Source: Echinometra lucunter
Taxonomy: Eukaryota; Echinodermata; Echinoidea; Camarodonta; Echinometridae
Assembly: GCA_029962745.1 (NCBI GenBank)
Contig: CM057162.1
Location: 5,711,802 to 5,775,801 of the forward strand
Length of the DNA stretch: 64,000 bases
Direction: 5' to 3'
Part shown: positions 1 through 11,600 of the stretch, piece by piece
Position numbering within the stretch: the first letter of the stretch is position 1
Layout: every line of letters begins with the position of its first letter
Translations under genes and position numbers: made by a program
The notes under the pieces: model-generated
Told to the model about the DNA's origin: nothing
What the model saw: only the letters and a program-made list of their open reading frames with translations
The model's database searches: none

Positions 1-589
1 GCAGACCCCCCCTTCCACCAAAGACGGGTATGCTAATCATTATCTTATGTTCTATCAATTATTTCATCATAAAATACACATTTTCGTGATTTCTTTTTGT
101 CAGCACAAATATTCAGTTTAGTTTGTTCCATATATTAAGCAAACCTGATGCATAGTACATAAAAGTTCGATACATACACTGAATATAGGAATATCGACGT
201 TGTTAAACGTCTTCTACAAATCTAGATAATGTAATAAACTAATTTACAAGGGGAGGAAATGAAACGTTTGCAAGTGGAGTAACCTAACAATAAGTAAACA
301 TTGTAAACATAGGCCCCGTTTGTAGGAAACAAAATTATGGGTGAGAAAATAGGAAAATGGCATAAGGGAAAAACACATCAAATGTTAATAAATCTGATAC
401 GTTTTAATATAAACAAATGTTGGTAAACAATCCTGTTATTTCCTCATTCTTTGGGTTTTATATGATTTGAGTTGATTTTACAGTCATAAAGTAAAGAGAG
501 TGTGTTTTAGATTCTGCCTTTCATGTTTTTCGTGACATTTTTTCTCTCTCATTTTTCATCATTTTTTCTTTGTCACTCTCTGTAGCTAC

Positions 590-814
590 AAGTCCACCCT
601 TTCAATGTGCCTTACAGTGTTATTACGAATCCAACCTCATGCATGTTATTTTCTTTGCCACTGGAAAATATGCTTGTCCTAATGTGTGTGTTTTTTTAGT
701 CCGAATAGTATGAAATGTTTGTTTGATGTATCATCCTCTTATGACACTTATGTTCTAAAAAACAGAACCAATTATAACAGAAAGAACTACCACTTCGGAA
801 TCAAGGAGTGAAGG
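590..814 (+). pseudogene. Ectodomain/linker exon relic, unit 1
   Basis: The segment follows a pyrimidine-rich acceptor (ctctgtag) and ends at a GAAG|GTATTC donor in phase 1. Near the 3' end one frame reads a Thr/Ser/Glu-rich linker (TEPIITERTTTSESRSE). The upstream part lies in a different frame, because the A run before the linker has 6 bases here and 5 in the next unit, and because of a T run near 690. As it stands the exon cannot be read through. Confidence 0.4.
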
Positions 815-2689
815 TATTCTTTTTTATTCAAGATATTTAAATAACTTAAGTGAAATAATTAGAATATGAAATTCCTTGTTTTGAGCATTGAATATGCTTC
901 ATTTCAGTTTTTCTAGTTGTGAAATATTATTCCCACTAAGTCTGTTTTTTGAATACCCATATATTACCACTTGCATGTGACAACACAAAAGACTCCGAAT
1001 CATAAACAGGAACGGGAAAGTAACATTCACTGCAGACAAAAACGTGTTTCAGGAAATAAACGCCTATGTGGTTTACATATTTCCAATAGCGATCCTTTTC
1101 AGAAAATGAAAAGGCTTAAGAATTATCTTTGAACTGAAGCAGAATTCGACCTTTTCTTTAAATACATAACTTTCGATATAGGAGGAAAATGGTAATTCAC
1201 ATCTTAATCTTAATCATCTCTCATGGGCATGATGGGGGAGGGGATGGATTTCTTCTCATTTTACTTCACATGTCCCTTTCAAATACAGAATCATCTCAAT
1301 CAGATATCACTTTGCCTTATGGTTCAGGATTTTCTTGTACCAAAATGTCGGGGGTACCCATAGATTATGTGTTTGGATGGAAGAAGAAGGCTGTCGAGTT
1401 GTAACTGCACGTCAAAAACATTGTGCACAAAGTTCCTTAAACAAACTAATGCACGCAACAGGCAAGCCATATTTTTTTCGCAAAAGCTTCCTGAATCGGT
1501 CTGTTAAGCATGAATAGTTACTGCCTGAACAATAATTACATTGAAAGAGAATCGGACATATGTAAATAGTGACTCGGCATACCTTACAAATATTCCCCAA
1601 AGTCCAAAGTGCATATTATGATAGCTATGGCATGGTTACTTGAATATCAAATTCTCCGTCTTCAAAACACAATGCTTGTCGAGTTATAAACAGAGAACTT
1701 GACCTTTTTCTTCGTATACTTCCTTTTAACCATGTTCACATAAAGGGAACTCCCCCTTTTGGTACAATATATTATTACAGTGAATTTACATTACTCAAAT
1801 CAATGGCTGAAATTTCATGAGAGTATCCGTGAAAGAATACTCACAATTATAAAAGAAAATTCATAAAGAGTGTATGGGTAGATTTTGAGCATTGCTAAGA
1901 TTTTCTCACCTGTAATATTGATCTTCCTGCCTTAACAGAATATTTTTTTGTGCGAACATGTTCACAAAGTACATAACACGACAATATATGGGCATACCCC
2001 CCGACAATTATTCTCCTCGGGCAATTTCCCCTGACACTTAAACCTCGGGCGTTGCCCCCCCCCCCCCTCCCCCGACGACTGAAAAGGACCTATACGGATA
2101 TAATGTTCTAGGGAGGTAATCAATTTGTCAAGGGAGAAGTTATTTAATTATTCCAAATCTCTCGGACAAGTAGAATTTAAAATTTGTCCTGTTTATTTTC
2201 CTCTGTCAGATTATGTATGTATCCTTACAAATGGTTATTATGTAGTACCCCTTTTTATTGGTTTTCTTTTTGCTTTCTTCCTATTTCATGAGCCGGAAGA
2301 TCAACCCTTCCACCAAAGACGGGTATGCTAATCATCATCTTATGTTCTATCAAATATTTTATTACAAAATAAACATTTACGTGATTTCTTCTTGTCACCA
2401 CAAATAGTAGTTCAGTTTACTTTATTTCATATTTCAAGTAAAAATACTGATGCCTAGTATATAAAACCTCAAAACATACCCTCCCGTGCCATATAGTATT
2501 GCAACATAACTAAATTGCGCACACATTTGTGAGTTGTAAGCCTTTCTGTATTTTGTGATTTTTCGTTTATAACCATGGAAATTTGTGGACCATTTGTGTA
2601 TATCTTAAAAGGGAGAACTTGTCCTTTTCTGTCCTGAGAGCAGTTATGTAGATACCCTTACCCAGTCATGTCTGAAACAACGGAGAAGT

Positions 2690-3540
2690 CATAAGACAAA
2701 CGACCAAAGGAATCAAATCGCCATATTGGGAGGTGGGGGTTATCAGTGAACGGAATCATGATACTCCCCCTTCACATTTCTCCCCAACATATTTACAAGT
2801 TTTATATATATCTTTTGCAAGAAAATAATGTCCATAACGTACAGGGCCGTACGCAGAAATTTTTTCCCGGGGGGGGGGGGCAAGAGGCATAAAAATGTTC
2901 GAAGAAGTTTGAAAGATTTGGTGCACACTTTCGTGGATTTTGTGAAAATTTTCTGTAAAAAAACGTAAGTTTTCAAAATTTCTGGGGGGGGGGGGAACTG
3001 CCCCCGGCCCCCGCTGCGTACGGCCATGATAACGTATCCACAAAAAGAACCGAAGGAAAACAACCACACCCACAGAAGATAGATTTCTGTTGGCCGTTGC
3101 CTTTAGGTTGCCAAAGAGGATGCACGCCACAATCATTATCCGGAAAAATATAATAAATATGTTAAGAATTCGCTTATGGAAATTAATTTCGGTATATTCA
3201 CCACACTGCCATCAACGAATTCTTCACGAATTCATTATATTTTGCTGGATAATGAACGTGCCGCGCATCCCCCTTGGTAACACCTTGGCAACGGCCCAAA
3301 GAAGTCTATCTTCTCTCGTTGTGGTTATTTTCCTCCGTTCTTTTCTGGTAATGTTATGGGTGTTTTCTCCTTGCTAAAAGTGTACATAGACCTTGTTAAC
3401 AGGTTGAAAAGAAATACAAAAGGTGAGTATCATGATTTTGTTCACTGATAACTCTCATCTCCCTGTATTGGCATTTGCTTCCTTTGGTCTTATATCATTT
3501 GAGTTGATATTATTATTATTATATTCATCATAGAAGTAAA
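2690..3540. repeat. Large imperfect palindrome (centre ~3,190) within the tandem unit
   Basis: The left arm (about 2,690-3,180, interrupted by a MITE) is the diverged reverse complement of the right arm (about 3,200-3,540). Paired landmarks include 'gaattcg' at the centre, a 'ggataatg' block, a 'ggcaacggcc' block, 'ctatcttct', and at the outer ends the 'catgat..ttcactgataac' and 'cctttggtc' blocks. Equivalent palindromes are at about 55.33-56.20 and 58.71-59.57 kb; the copy at 48.6-49.2 kb has lost its centre. Several 60-95-codon open frames here exist only because of the palindrome and look non-coding. Confidence 0.8.
2842..3028. mobile_element. hAT-like MITE, 8-bp target duplication
   Basis: Terminal inverted repeats read CAGGGCCGTACGCAG on the left and, on the opposite strand, CATGGCCGTACGCAG on the right. 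The element is flanked by perfect 8-bp direct repeats ATAACGTA at 2834-2841 and 3029-3036. Eight-base duplications and CA(G/T)GG termini fit the hAT superfamily. The interior has G/C homopolymer runs next to both termini. It sits inside the left arm of the larger palindrome. Confidence 0.85.
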
Positions 3541-3557
3541 GTAAGTGTGTTTTAGAT

Positions 3558-3805
3558 CAGGGCCGTACGCAGAAATTTTTTTCCTGTGGAGGGGGCAAGA
3601 AAGATTTTTGAAGAAACTTGAAAGCGAGGGAGCGAAGCGACCGAGCTGGTCACGAGGGCGCTTTTGCATTTTAAAAAGTGATATTGAAGGATTTGGTGCA
3701 GTTTTTGGTGGATTTTATGAAAATTTTCAGTAAAAAAAATGTGAGTTTTCAAAATTGCGGGGGGGGGGGGGCAACTGCCCCCCCCCCCCGCTGCGTATGG
3801 CCTTG
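3558..3805. mobile_element. hAT-like MITE, second copy, 8-bp target duplication
   Basis: This is the same family as the element at 2842-3028, with an additional internal block. It is flanked by perfect 8-bp repeats TTTTAGAT at 3550-3557 and 3806-3813, which independently supports the hAT-type assignment. Confidence 0.85.
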
Positions 3806-3885
3806 TTTTAGATTCTATTTTTCCTGCTTTTCGTGACATTTTTTCTTTAATTTCAAATCACTTTTGTCTTTGTCACCCTCTGTAG

Positions 3886-4112
3886 CTACAAGTCCACCCT
3901 TTCAATGTGCCTTACAGTGTTATTACGAATCCTTCTTCATGCATGTTATTTTCTTTGCCACTGGAAAGTATGCTTGTCCTAATGTCTGTGTTTTTTTAGT
4001 CCGAATAGTATGAAATGTTTGTTTGATGTATCATCCTCTTATGACACTTATGTTCTAAAAACAGAACCACTTATAACAGAAAGAACTACCACTTCGGAAT
4101 CAAGGAGTGAAG
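3886..4112 (+). CDS. Candidate last ectodomain/linker exon of gene A (frame broken in assembly)
   Basis: The exon has acceptor ctctgtag|C and phase-1 donor GAAG|GTATTC. Its 3' part reads a stalk-like linker (VLKTEPLITERTTTSESRS), which would splice in phase to the transmembrane exon at 5,479. The 5' part has an Ig-like F-strand signature (ATGKYAC) in another frame. Joining the two frames would need one more T in the 7-T run near 3,995; T-run length varies between copies. It may be a real exon with a homopolymer error, or a relic. The role is extracellular stalk, by inference. Confidence 0.4.
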
Positions 4113-4496
4113 GTATTCTTTTTTATTCAAGATATTTGAATAACTTAACTGAAATAATTAGAATTTGAAATTCCTTGTTTTGATCATTGAATATGCTTCA
4201 TTTCAGTTTTTTTCTAGTTGTGAAATATTATTCACACTACGTCTGGTTTTGAATACCCAGTTATTACCACATGCATGTGACAGCACAAAAGACTCTGAAT
4301 CATAAGAGGGACGGGAAAGTTACATTCATTGCAAGACAAAAATATGTTTTAGAAACTTAACGCCTATGTGGTTTACATATTTTCAACAGCGATCCTTTTC
4401 AGATAATGAAAAGGCTTAGGAATTATCTTTGAACTGAAGCAGAATTCGACCTTTTCTTTAAATACATAACTTTCGATATAGGAGGAAAATAGTAAT

Positions 4497-4816
4497 TCAC
4501 ATCTTGATCTTAATCATCTCTCATGGGTATGATGGGGGAGGGGATGGATTTCTTCTCATTTTACTTCACATGTCCCTTTCAAATAAAGAATCATCTCAAT
4601 CAGATATCACTTTGCCTTATGGTTCAGGATTTTCTTGTACCAAAATGTCGGGGGTACCCATACATTATGTGTTTGGATGGAAGAAGAAGGCTGTCGAGTT
4701 GTAACTGCAGGTCAAAAACATTGCGCACAAAGTTCCATAAACAAACTAATGCACGCAACAGGCAAGCCATATTTTTTTTGCAAAGGCTTCCTGAATTGGT
4801 CTGTTGAGGACAAATA
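4497..4816 (+). pseudogene. Ig-like exon relic in unit 2
   Basis: One frame reads ...DITLPYGSGFSCTKMSG and continues to VFGWKKKAVEL. This has the Cys-x13-Trp spacing of Ig strands B and C. It then stops, or could splice at a GTAACT donor. A second frame stays open for about 60 codons beyond. The matching segment in unit 1 (1,189-1,516) and the minus-strand copies near 47.3-47.6, 54.0-54.3 and 57.4-57.7 kb have the same layout. No copy gives one continuous Ig domain. Confidence 0.35.
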
Positions 4817-5171
4817 GTTATTGCCTTAACAATAATTACATTGGAAGAGAATCAGACATATGTAAACAGTGACTCGGTATACCTTAAAAATATTCCCCTA
4901 AGTCCAAAGTGCATATTGTGATATCTATGGCATGGTTACTTGAATATCAAATTCTCCGTCATCAAACACAGTGCTTGTCGAGTTATAAACAGAGAACTTG
5001 ACCTGTCTTCGTATACTTCCTTTTAACCATGTTACAATAAAGGGAACTCCCCTTTTGGTACATGTTATTACAGTTAATTTACATTACTTATATCCGTGGC
5101 CGAAATTTCATGAGAGTATCTGTGAAAGAATACTTACAATTATAAAAGGAAATGCATACAGTGTATGGGTA

Positions 5172-5379
5172 TTATCATTATTATTATACTTATTATTATT
5201 ATTATTAATATTATTATTATTTTATTTGGCAGAAAGCACATCATATAAAAATACAGAAATAAAAAAAGGAAAATGCAGATCACACAAGACATGAACACTG
5301 GATGCACCTGGCCGTGCTGCCACGATTTGGGCACAGTTAACCAAATAAATGTAGTCCGGAGACCGCCATCTCCCTTGAT
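5172..5379 (-). mobile_element. Short retroelement fragment with (AAT)n tail, 6-bp target duplication
   Basis: A roughly 208-bp insertion ends, on the minus strand, in an (AAT)n-type simple repeat. It is flanked by TGGGTA at 5166-5171 and 5380-5385. Other units lack it: the same site is empty near 1,875. It is present at the orthologous position in the inverted arm (46,734-46,941), so it predates the split of the two arms. The family is not identified; the repeat tail suggests a non-LTR retroelement or SINE. Confidence 0.65.
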
Positions 5380-5478
5380 TGGGTAGATTGTGAGCATTGT
5401 TTTGATTTGTTTTTTTTTCTCTAGTGTATTTCTTGAGACTGTCAAAGCCTTAATCATTAATATTCCAAAATATTATAG

Positions 5479-5622
5479 AGCCATCTCCCGCTTTATGTAC
5501 CTGTGATGGTCTGAGTTCTGCAGCGTCTGCAGGCATTGCAGTCTTAGCTATCCTGTTGGTTGGGTCTATCATCATTAATATTATTCAATTCATCGTGTGG
5601 AGAAGACATGCAACAAGATCAG
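5479..5622 (+). CDS. Gene A exon: transmembrane segment
   Basis: The boundaries are tatag|AG and TCAG|GTAGAC, phase 1 to phase 1. It encodes a short Cys-containing stalk ([10 protein letters not shown]), then about 25 hydrophobic residues ([20 protein letters not shown]), then a basic stop-transfer WRRHATRS. The hydrophobic span followed by basic residues predicts a type I orientation. Confidence 0.85.
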
Positions 5623-8600
5623 GTAGACATCTGCAATGACCCTCCCCCCCCCCCCAATAATAATAATACTGCCACTCATGACCCTCATAATCATGATGAT
5701 TGAAGCCCATCCCACCTCAGTATCACGATCGGTATAAGTGGATGCATTTCTCCAATCAGACTTGTCCTCTATTAATTAAAGAGTATATTGTATTAAATTC
5801 ATTTGTGTTAAGGAGAGTGCAGTCAGTTACCATATTCCACATGTCATCTGTAGCATATGTTTTCACCAACTTGTACCATAATTGTTCCCTTGCGTAGACA
5901 ACAATATAAGTTTGAACATTTGCCTAAATGATTCTTTCACCCCAAACAGTTCATGACAAATAGATAAGTATCAAGAAAAGATGAAAAATTAATTTACCAA
6001 AGTTTCCATGTGGTATGTTATTTATCAGCATGTCATTTTCGTAAAATGGAATGATAATGGTTCTATTGTTTTCATTTTGTATATGCTCAGACAAGGATGG
6101 GTCACAGGAAGTTACTTCCAGGTAAGCATAATGTTTTTGGTTTTATCAGTTGAAAGAATTATTGAAAGGTGATGTTTCTCAAAACTTAATTCTATGAAAT
6201 ATAGTTGCATATTGGATTACTACCTCTCTTCTATTTTTTTTAATGAGTGCAGCCCTTGACCATACGATATGAATTTCGGCCGTTTCTACCAGTGAAATAC
6301 TTATGCTCTTGTCAAAATAAATGCACAATTCTGCTTTTTCCAAAATATCCTCCATGAGGCATAATCCTTAACTTTACAGAATTAGCAACACCGTCCCTGC
6401 TATTATATGAGACATCTTAGCAACATGAGTAACTACGCATATTTTTTTTTTCAGTGACGTGAAAGGTGTGTCTCATGAGGCGAATGACAATATGGCATAT
6501 GAGATGATACAGAGTGGAGATAGGGGTAAGAATAGAGTATCGGGATGTGTAAACTACAAAACACTGAATTCAGGACTCCCATGTTATGTGTATATGGATA
6601 GTGTATACTCAGAAGCACAGCACATTGACGTTGAAAGGATATCTATACTTGAAGCAAGAAAATTGACGGATTGGCAGCGTAAAGGTCGAGATGCCAAACA
6701 TTGATGATAGGTGAAATAGATTTTACCCTCGTTTTAAAGTGAACTGGATAATATAATACAAGAGATATAAGGTTAAGATTAAATTGTTCCAAATCACTGG
6801 AACATGATAAAGACATCATTCTAAAAACTTGTCTGCAGTGTAATCATATTTTATCTGTTTATGTATCATATTTAATGCAGTTTTATGACCCATTCGAATA
6901 AAAACAAAAAAAAAATTCGATGAAGCATAGAAGCGCTGAGAAATAAACGATGCTGGATTTTTGTTGTGTTTATTTGTAATTATTATTAGCTAGAACGATA
7001 TGATAATAAATGATATTTCCGAATTATTTAGGGCTTAATAATCAACACTTAGTTCTTATGTTTTCATAACATAGCATACACAGCTCTAAAGCTCAGTTCA
7101 TCAGGAGCTTCTAGCTCTGCAACCATTGATCCTGAAAACCTGACGTTTTTCACCAGACTTGGGTCTCTTGGACGAGGAGACTTTGGGGCTGTCTGGAAGG
7201 GAGAGCTCCGTTCAAATCAGGCACTATCAGCTGTTGCTATCAGGCAGATTCCTGGTGAGGTTTAAAACAAACACAAACACAAACAAACAAACAAAACATT
7301 ATGAAACAAAAACAAACCGAAAACAACTATAAAGATATTGAGCGCAGTCCTAATCAATATCAATACAGGTTGTAGGCGTCACATAAATTTCAAATGAATA
7401 AGATATAGGAGAATGTCAATTAAGATTGATTTATTTTATTTCCTTTGAATGAATAATTGTGCGAAATGAAGAAAAAAATAAGCATATAATGACCTTGATC
7501 ATATGAAATTTTTGAAATATTTGTCAGTAATTCCGGTTTTCTCTAACAACACTATCCAGTTGTGGACAGCAATCTTTTGAAACTAAAAGGAGAGTCAAGT
7601 GATATAAAAGTTTGTATTTTTTTGCAGAAAAATTAACCAACATGCTTCAGTCTGTCAAGGTACTTTGTGATTTTTCCGATCAACCGAATGTCGTCAAATG
7701 TCTGGGATTCTGTCAAGATCAAGGTAAGAGAAATGTATTTGCTCGCATTAGCATGATTAAGTTTTTTTATATCTAATAATTATGTCGTTATGTTGATATA
7801 CGTTCAACCATGATGGAATATTGATGGAAACTTTTTGATGATAAAATTGAAAACGAAAGACTGTTGGTTCTATCCTTCCTTGATGCATGCACCTAAATAG
7901 TCTCGCTCAAAGCAGAGACAATACTCAATCATTTTTCAATAACCAAGCGCTAAAAATAAATGAAAATTACATGAAAACATGTAATTAGAAGAAAAATTAA
8001 TACATAATCTTATAAACTAAAACAAAAAGTGAAAATGAAAAAAATGTTTTTTTAATCCTTTGTGAAGGTACTAACTTGTGAAGTTAGTGGTAGATCATTC
8101 TAGTACTTTAAAGCAGTACCTGACAATGCCGGGTTATTGTAATCTAAGTGCCCAGAGGAAAATTGATGCATATGTATATGTTTAGCATTATCAATTAGAA
8201 TACCCAATGTACAGATATGCACCCAATATTATATCTGAGATTGTAATAATTCATCTCAAAACGAGATAGAAACACAAAATATTAATGGAAATAGAAGGTT
8301 ATTCCTTGATTTCATAATCATATAAGGCCTGAATAAAAAAGAAAAGGTTAAAAGAAAAGTTGTTAATCTTCCTACATTTGAAGGTGGTCTAGGAATGATA
8401 GATTTGAATGCTAGATTTAAATCACTGAGACTTTCTTGGTTGTCAGAATTTTAGATAGTAGTACAACCAAACAATGGAAATATTTTAGTCTCTTCTGGTT
8501 AAATAAATTAGGAGGATTACCATTATATTTACAAATTAATTGTTCATTAAGTGATATGATATTATTGTGTTAAAAACAAAAATTTTCTCTATTTTCTCTA

Positions 8601-11600
8601 TTTTCTACTTGGGGCGAAATACGTTTTGTCGATTTTTTACATTCTTGTGACATTCAAAATGAAGTTATATGGTATAACACCAACATCAAGTTCAATGGCA
8701 AACTACTGTATTTTGATGTGTGGCATGAAAACGGTATGGATAGGGTAAAAGACATAAATGAAAATGGAATGTGGAAAGATGACTTACAAATTAACCAGAA
8801 ATTAATGACAACTTCTTTGCTCGTTAAATTTCAATATTCTAAGATTACCAAAGCTTTTCCACGTTTTTGGTTTGATAAGTTAGATAGATATGAAGCCACT
8901 GAGAATAATCCTCAGCTATTTCAAATAAAACCAGGGGATTATATCAATATTTTGAAAACTAAAACAAAACAGTATTACTCTTTGTTGGTTGAATTGAAAT
9001 ATTCTGAACCAAATGTATGGTACTTCTGAAAACACAAACTCATATTAGCACCAAACTTCGATTGGACTTCCTTACCAAAATTTAAGTTTGGAAAACTGAT
9101 AAATAATAGAATAAAACAATATAATTTCAAGCTACTTCATAAGATTTTACCATTTAAACATAATCTTAATATTTGGAAGATTACATCTGAAGTTGCTTGT
9201 AAACATTGCAAAAGAGATGAAAATACTTTCCATGTTTCACTTTACTGTCCTGCAGTAAACGCGTTCTGGTGTCAAGTGAAATATCTTATCTATACTGTTT
9301 ATACTTTAAAGATCGATATTGATGACAAAAATATTAGTTATTGGATATGACCTTGATAATGAAAATATGATTCTTCTGAATATTATCCTACTGTTCGCTC
9401 AATATATCATTTATAAGGTGTATGTTTTAAGTAATTTCACATCTAAACAGTTCAGTTCGGTAGTTACGTTTCTTGAATTTAAAAGAGATCTTTTGGAAAA
9501 TGTGAAATACCTCATAAAGAAAAAAAACGACTTAAACTTTCAGAGTAAAATTATACAAGATTAACAAGATTTTGAAGAAGATTAAGTTTACGAAATTTGA
9601 AGACAATATTATCGTATATATTTCACGACTTTGTTCAGTTATGTAAACCATGTAATATTATTGTGTTTATTTTAAATAATAAATTCCTCGTCCGGGGGAA
9701 ACAATAAAAGGCCTGAATTTTCACAATACTGTAATACGGAAGGTGTGATGCTTCCAGTCTTGAGTTTTTTTTCATTATCATTGTTATAGGTAGTATTATC
9801 TATGAGTTTATATGTGGGGGTACACTACTCACCCATCTACAGATGACAGGGGTACTATCTCAATCTACATACAGCAATCTTAAACCAAACAGGGTTCGTA
9901 TTGATGAAGGGAGTCTACTCAACTTTGCTTGGCAAATAGCGAAAGGAATGCAGTTTCTTGCATCAAAGAAGGTAATCTCATTTGATGACTTGCTGAGAAA
10001 ACAGAAAAGGAACAATGGGAGGCGAGGAAATGGGGAGCCGGATAAGGAGGAGGAGGAACATGGAGAGTTTTGAGATGTTTAGAAGGCTCCTTTGAAGTAG
10101 AAATGCGAATGAAAACGTAATTGATATTTTAGCCTTTAGCGGGTACGCATTGTTGAAATAGAACCGTTATCGAATTGATTTGAAGATTATGACAATATGA
10201 ATTTTGGTAGGAGGGGGAAAGAGGAGACTGCGGGAGGGTTGGATGGGAGGGAAGTGATTAAAATATTACCAGGGGCACGTTTCATGAAACCAACTCCATG
10301 ACAGTCATATCTCTTGTCGATGATCTACGGAGATGTCATGGACCTGACAAAGTGTTTCACAAAAGCCTGACATCTCACAAATCCAAGATATCGATACTAT
10401 CGGCTGAAAAAGATAGCATCGATCACAATCCACTAGATTTATTATCAATCATTCCAACAAAATTTAGACTCAACTTTGCTATAATTGTTGGAAAAGTATA
10501 GAAAACATCAATGGGATTTGATAAACATAATACAAATGTTGCATTCACGTGAAAAACTATATTAATTGTGACATCTGAGAATTTCTAAAATTAATAAACG
10601 AAAAACTGCTGTTGCGCTTTGCGAATTTAGATTTGTAATTAAGGGGACACCGTAATTGACAAATTGTTGAAAGCAGACCCAATTTTGTTTTAATTTTTGA
10701 AAAATACTGAATTGGTGTATTCTGCGATCGAAATTTTGATATTAATTCATTAACGAATTAATTTTATATGATTTCAATAAATAATGTACTTGCAAAAAAG
10801 GGAAATATGGAAGAAGTTCATACGTGTTGAATTGTCATCGTACCTACGGGCCTGTAAATACAGACTGCTCCGTTTTCTATGGGAAACTGATTGGAGGATA
10901 ATCAATATTAATCACAATTACTTGCTGGAGGGTTAAAACGCCGCTAAGACATATAGGTTATTTCACTTATATTTTAATATCAACATCAGTAATAACTGGT
11001 TATGGAATGAGAGTCTGGAACTCAAGAAATATTTGTATTTAATAAATAAGCATTCCTTATTTTTCGTTGCCCGCGAGCTGCCCATAGGTGCCTGTGATGG
11101 CGTGCTAAAAAGATATGACATGTTCGGAGGAGCGACAAGTCATTTGTCAGGGAAGTTGTCGCTGGTCTTGGCAAAGACGGCTTTGTGAAACATTTAGCAG
11201 ACAAGATAACCGACAACTCCAAGATGTCGTTGATCTTGTAGTTATGACGGTTTCATGAAACGCGCCCTAGATGGATAAGCATGATGATGCGACAATACTC
11301 TTTAAGAGGGATGTACTCCTTTGGAAGAAGAAGAAGAAGGATGATGAAGATGATAATGTATATGGAAGGTATTAACCATAATAGCGTCCCTTTTCTAATT
11401 GAATTTGTACTAGATCATCCACGGAACGCTTTGTGCACACAATGTATTACTAGGTAACAGAAAGCAATGCAAATTATCGGATTATGGTCTGGCCTCATCA
11501 CTGTTTAGCAACAGATGTGTAAGTTTTTTTGTTTTTGTTTTTATCTTCCTCCTTGTTATTTTTTCCAGCATTGGAACGGTAGATTGAGAAAGATTTAACT

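Larger units (their letters stand above)
1..5171 (+). repeat. Tandem array of ~3.3 kb ectodomain-exon units (left arm, upstream of gene A)
   Basis: Two partial-to-complete direct copies are visible. The same landmarks recur about 3.3 kb apart: a segment near 590 and 3,886, a linker exon relic ending near 814 and 4,112, a segment near 1,189 and 4,504, and a segment near 1,700 and 5,000. The copies contain pieces that look like Ig-domain exons, for example Cys followed 14 residues later by Trp near 1,345-1,380 and 4,645-4,680. They also contain a Thr/Ser/Glu-rich linker that ends in a phase-1 donor. Reading frames are broken by homopolymer length changes and stop codons, so I call them exon relics or weakly conserved exons. 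Related units occur on the minus strand at 46.6-52.2 and 53.6-64.0 kb. Confidence 0.8.

Noticed and set aside
3090..3377. Repeated 95-codon frame (also near 55.4 and 58.8 kb) as a gene family
   Set aside because: It lies entirely within the palindrome of the tandem unit, and its copies are open because they are recent duplicates. No domain recognised.
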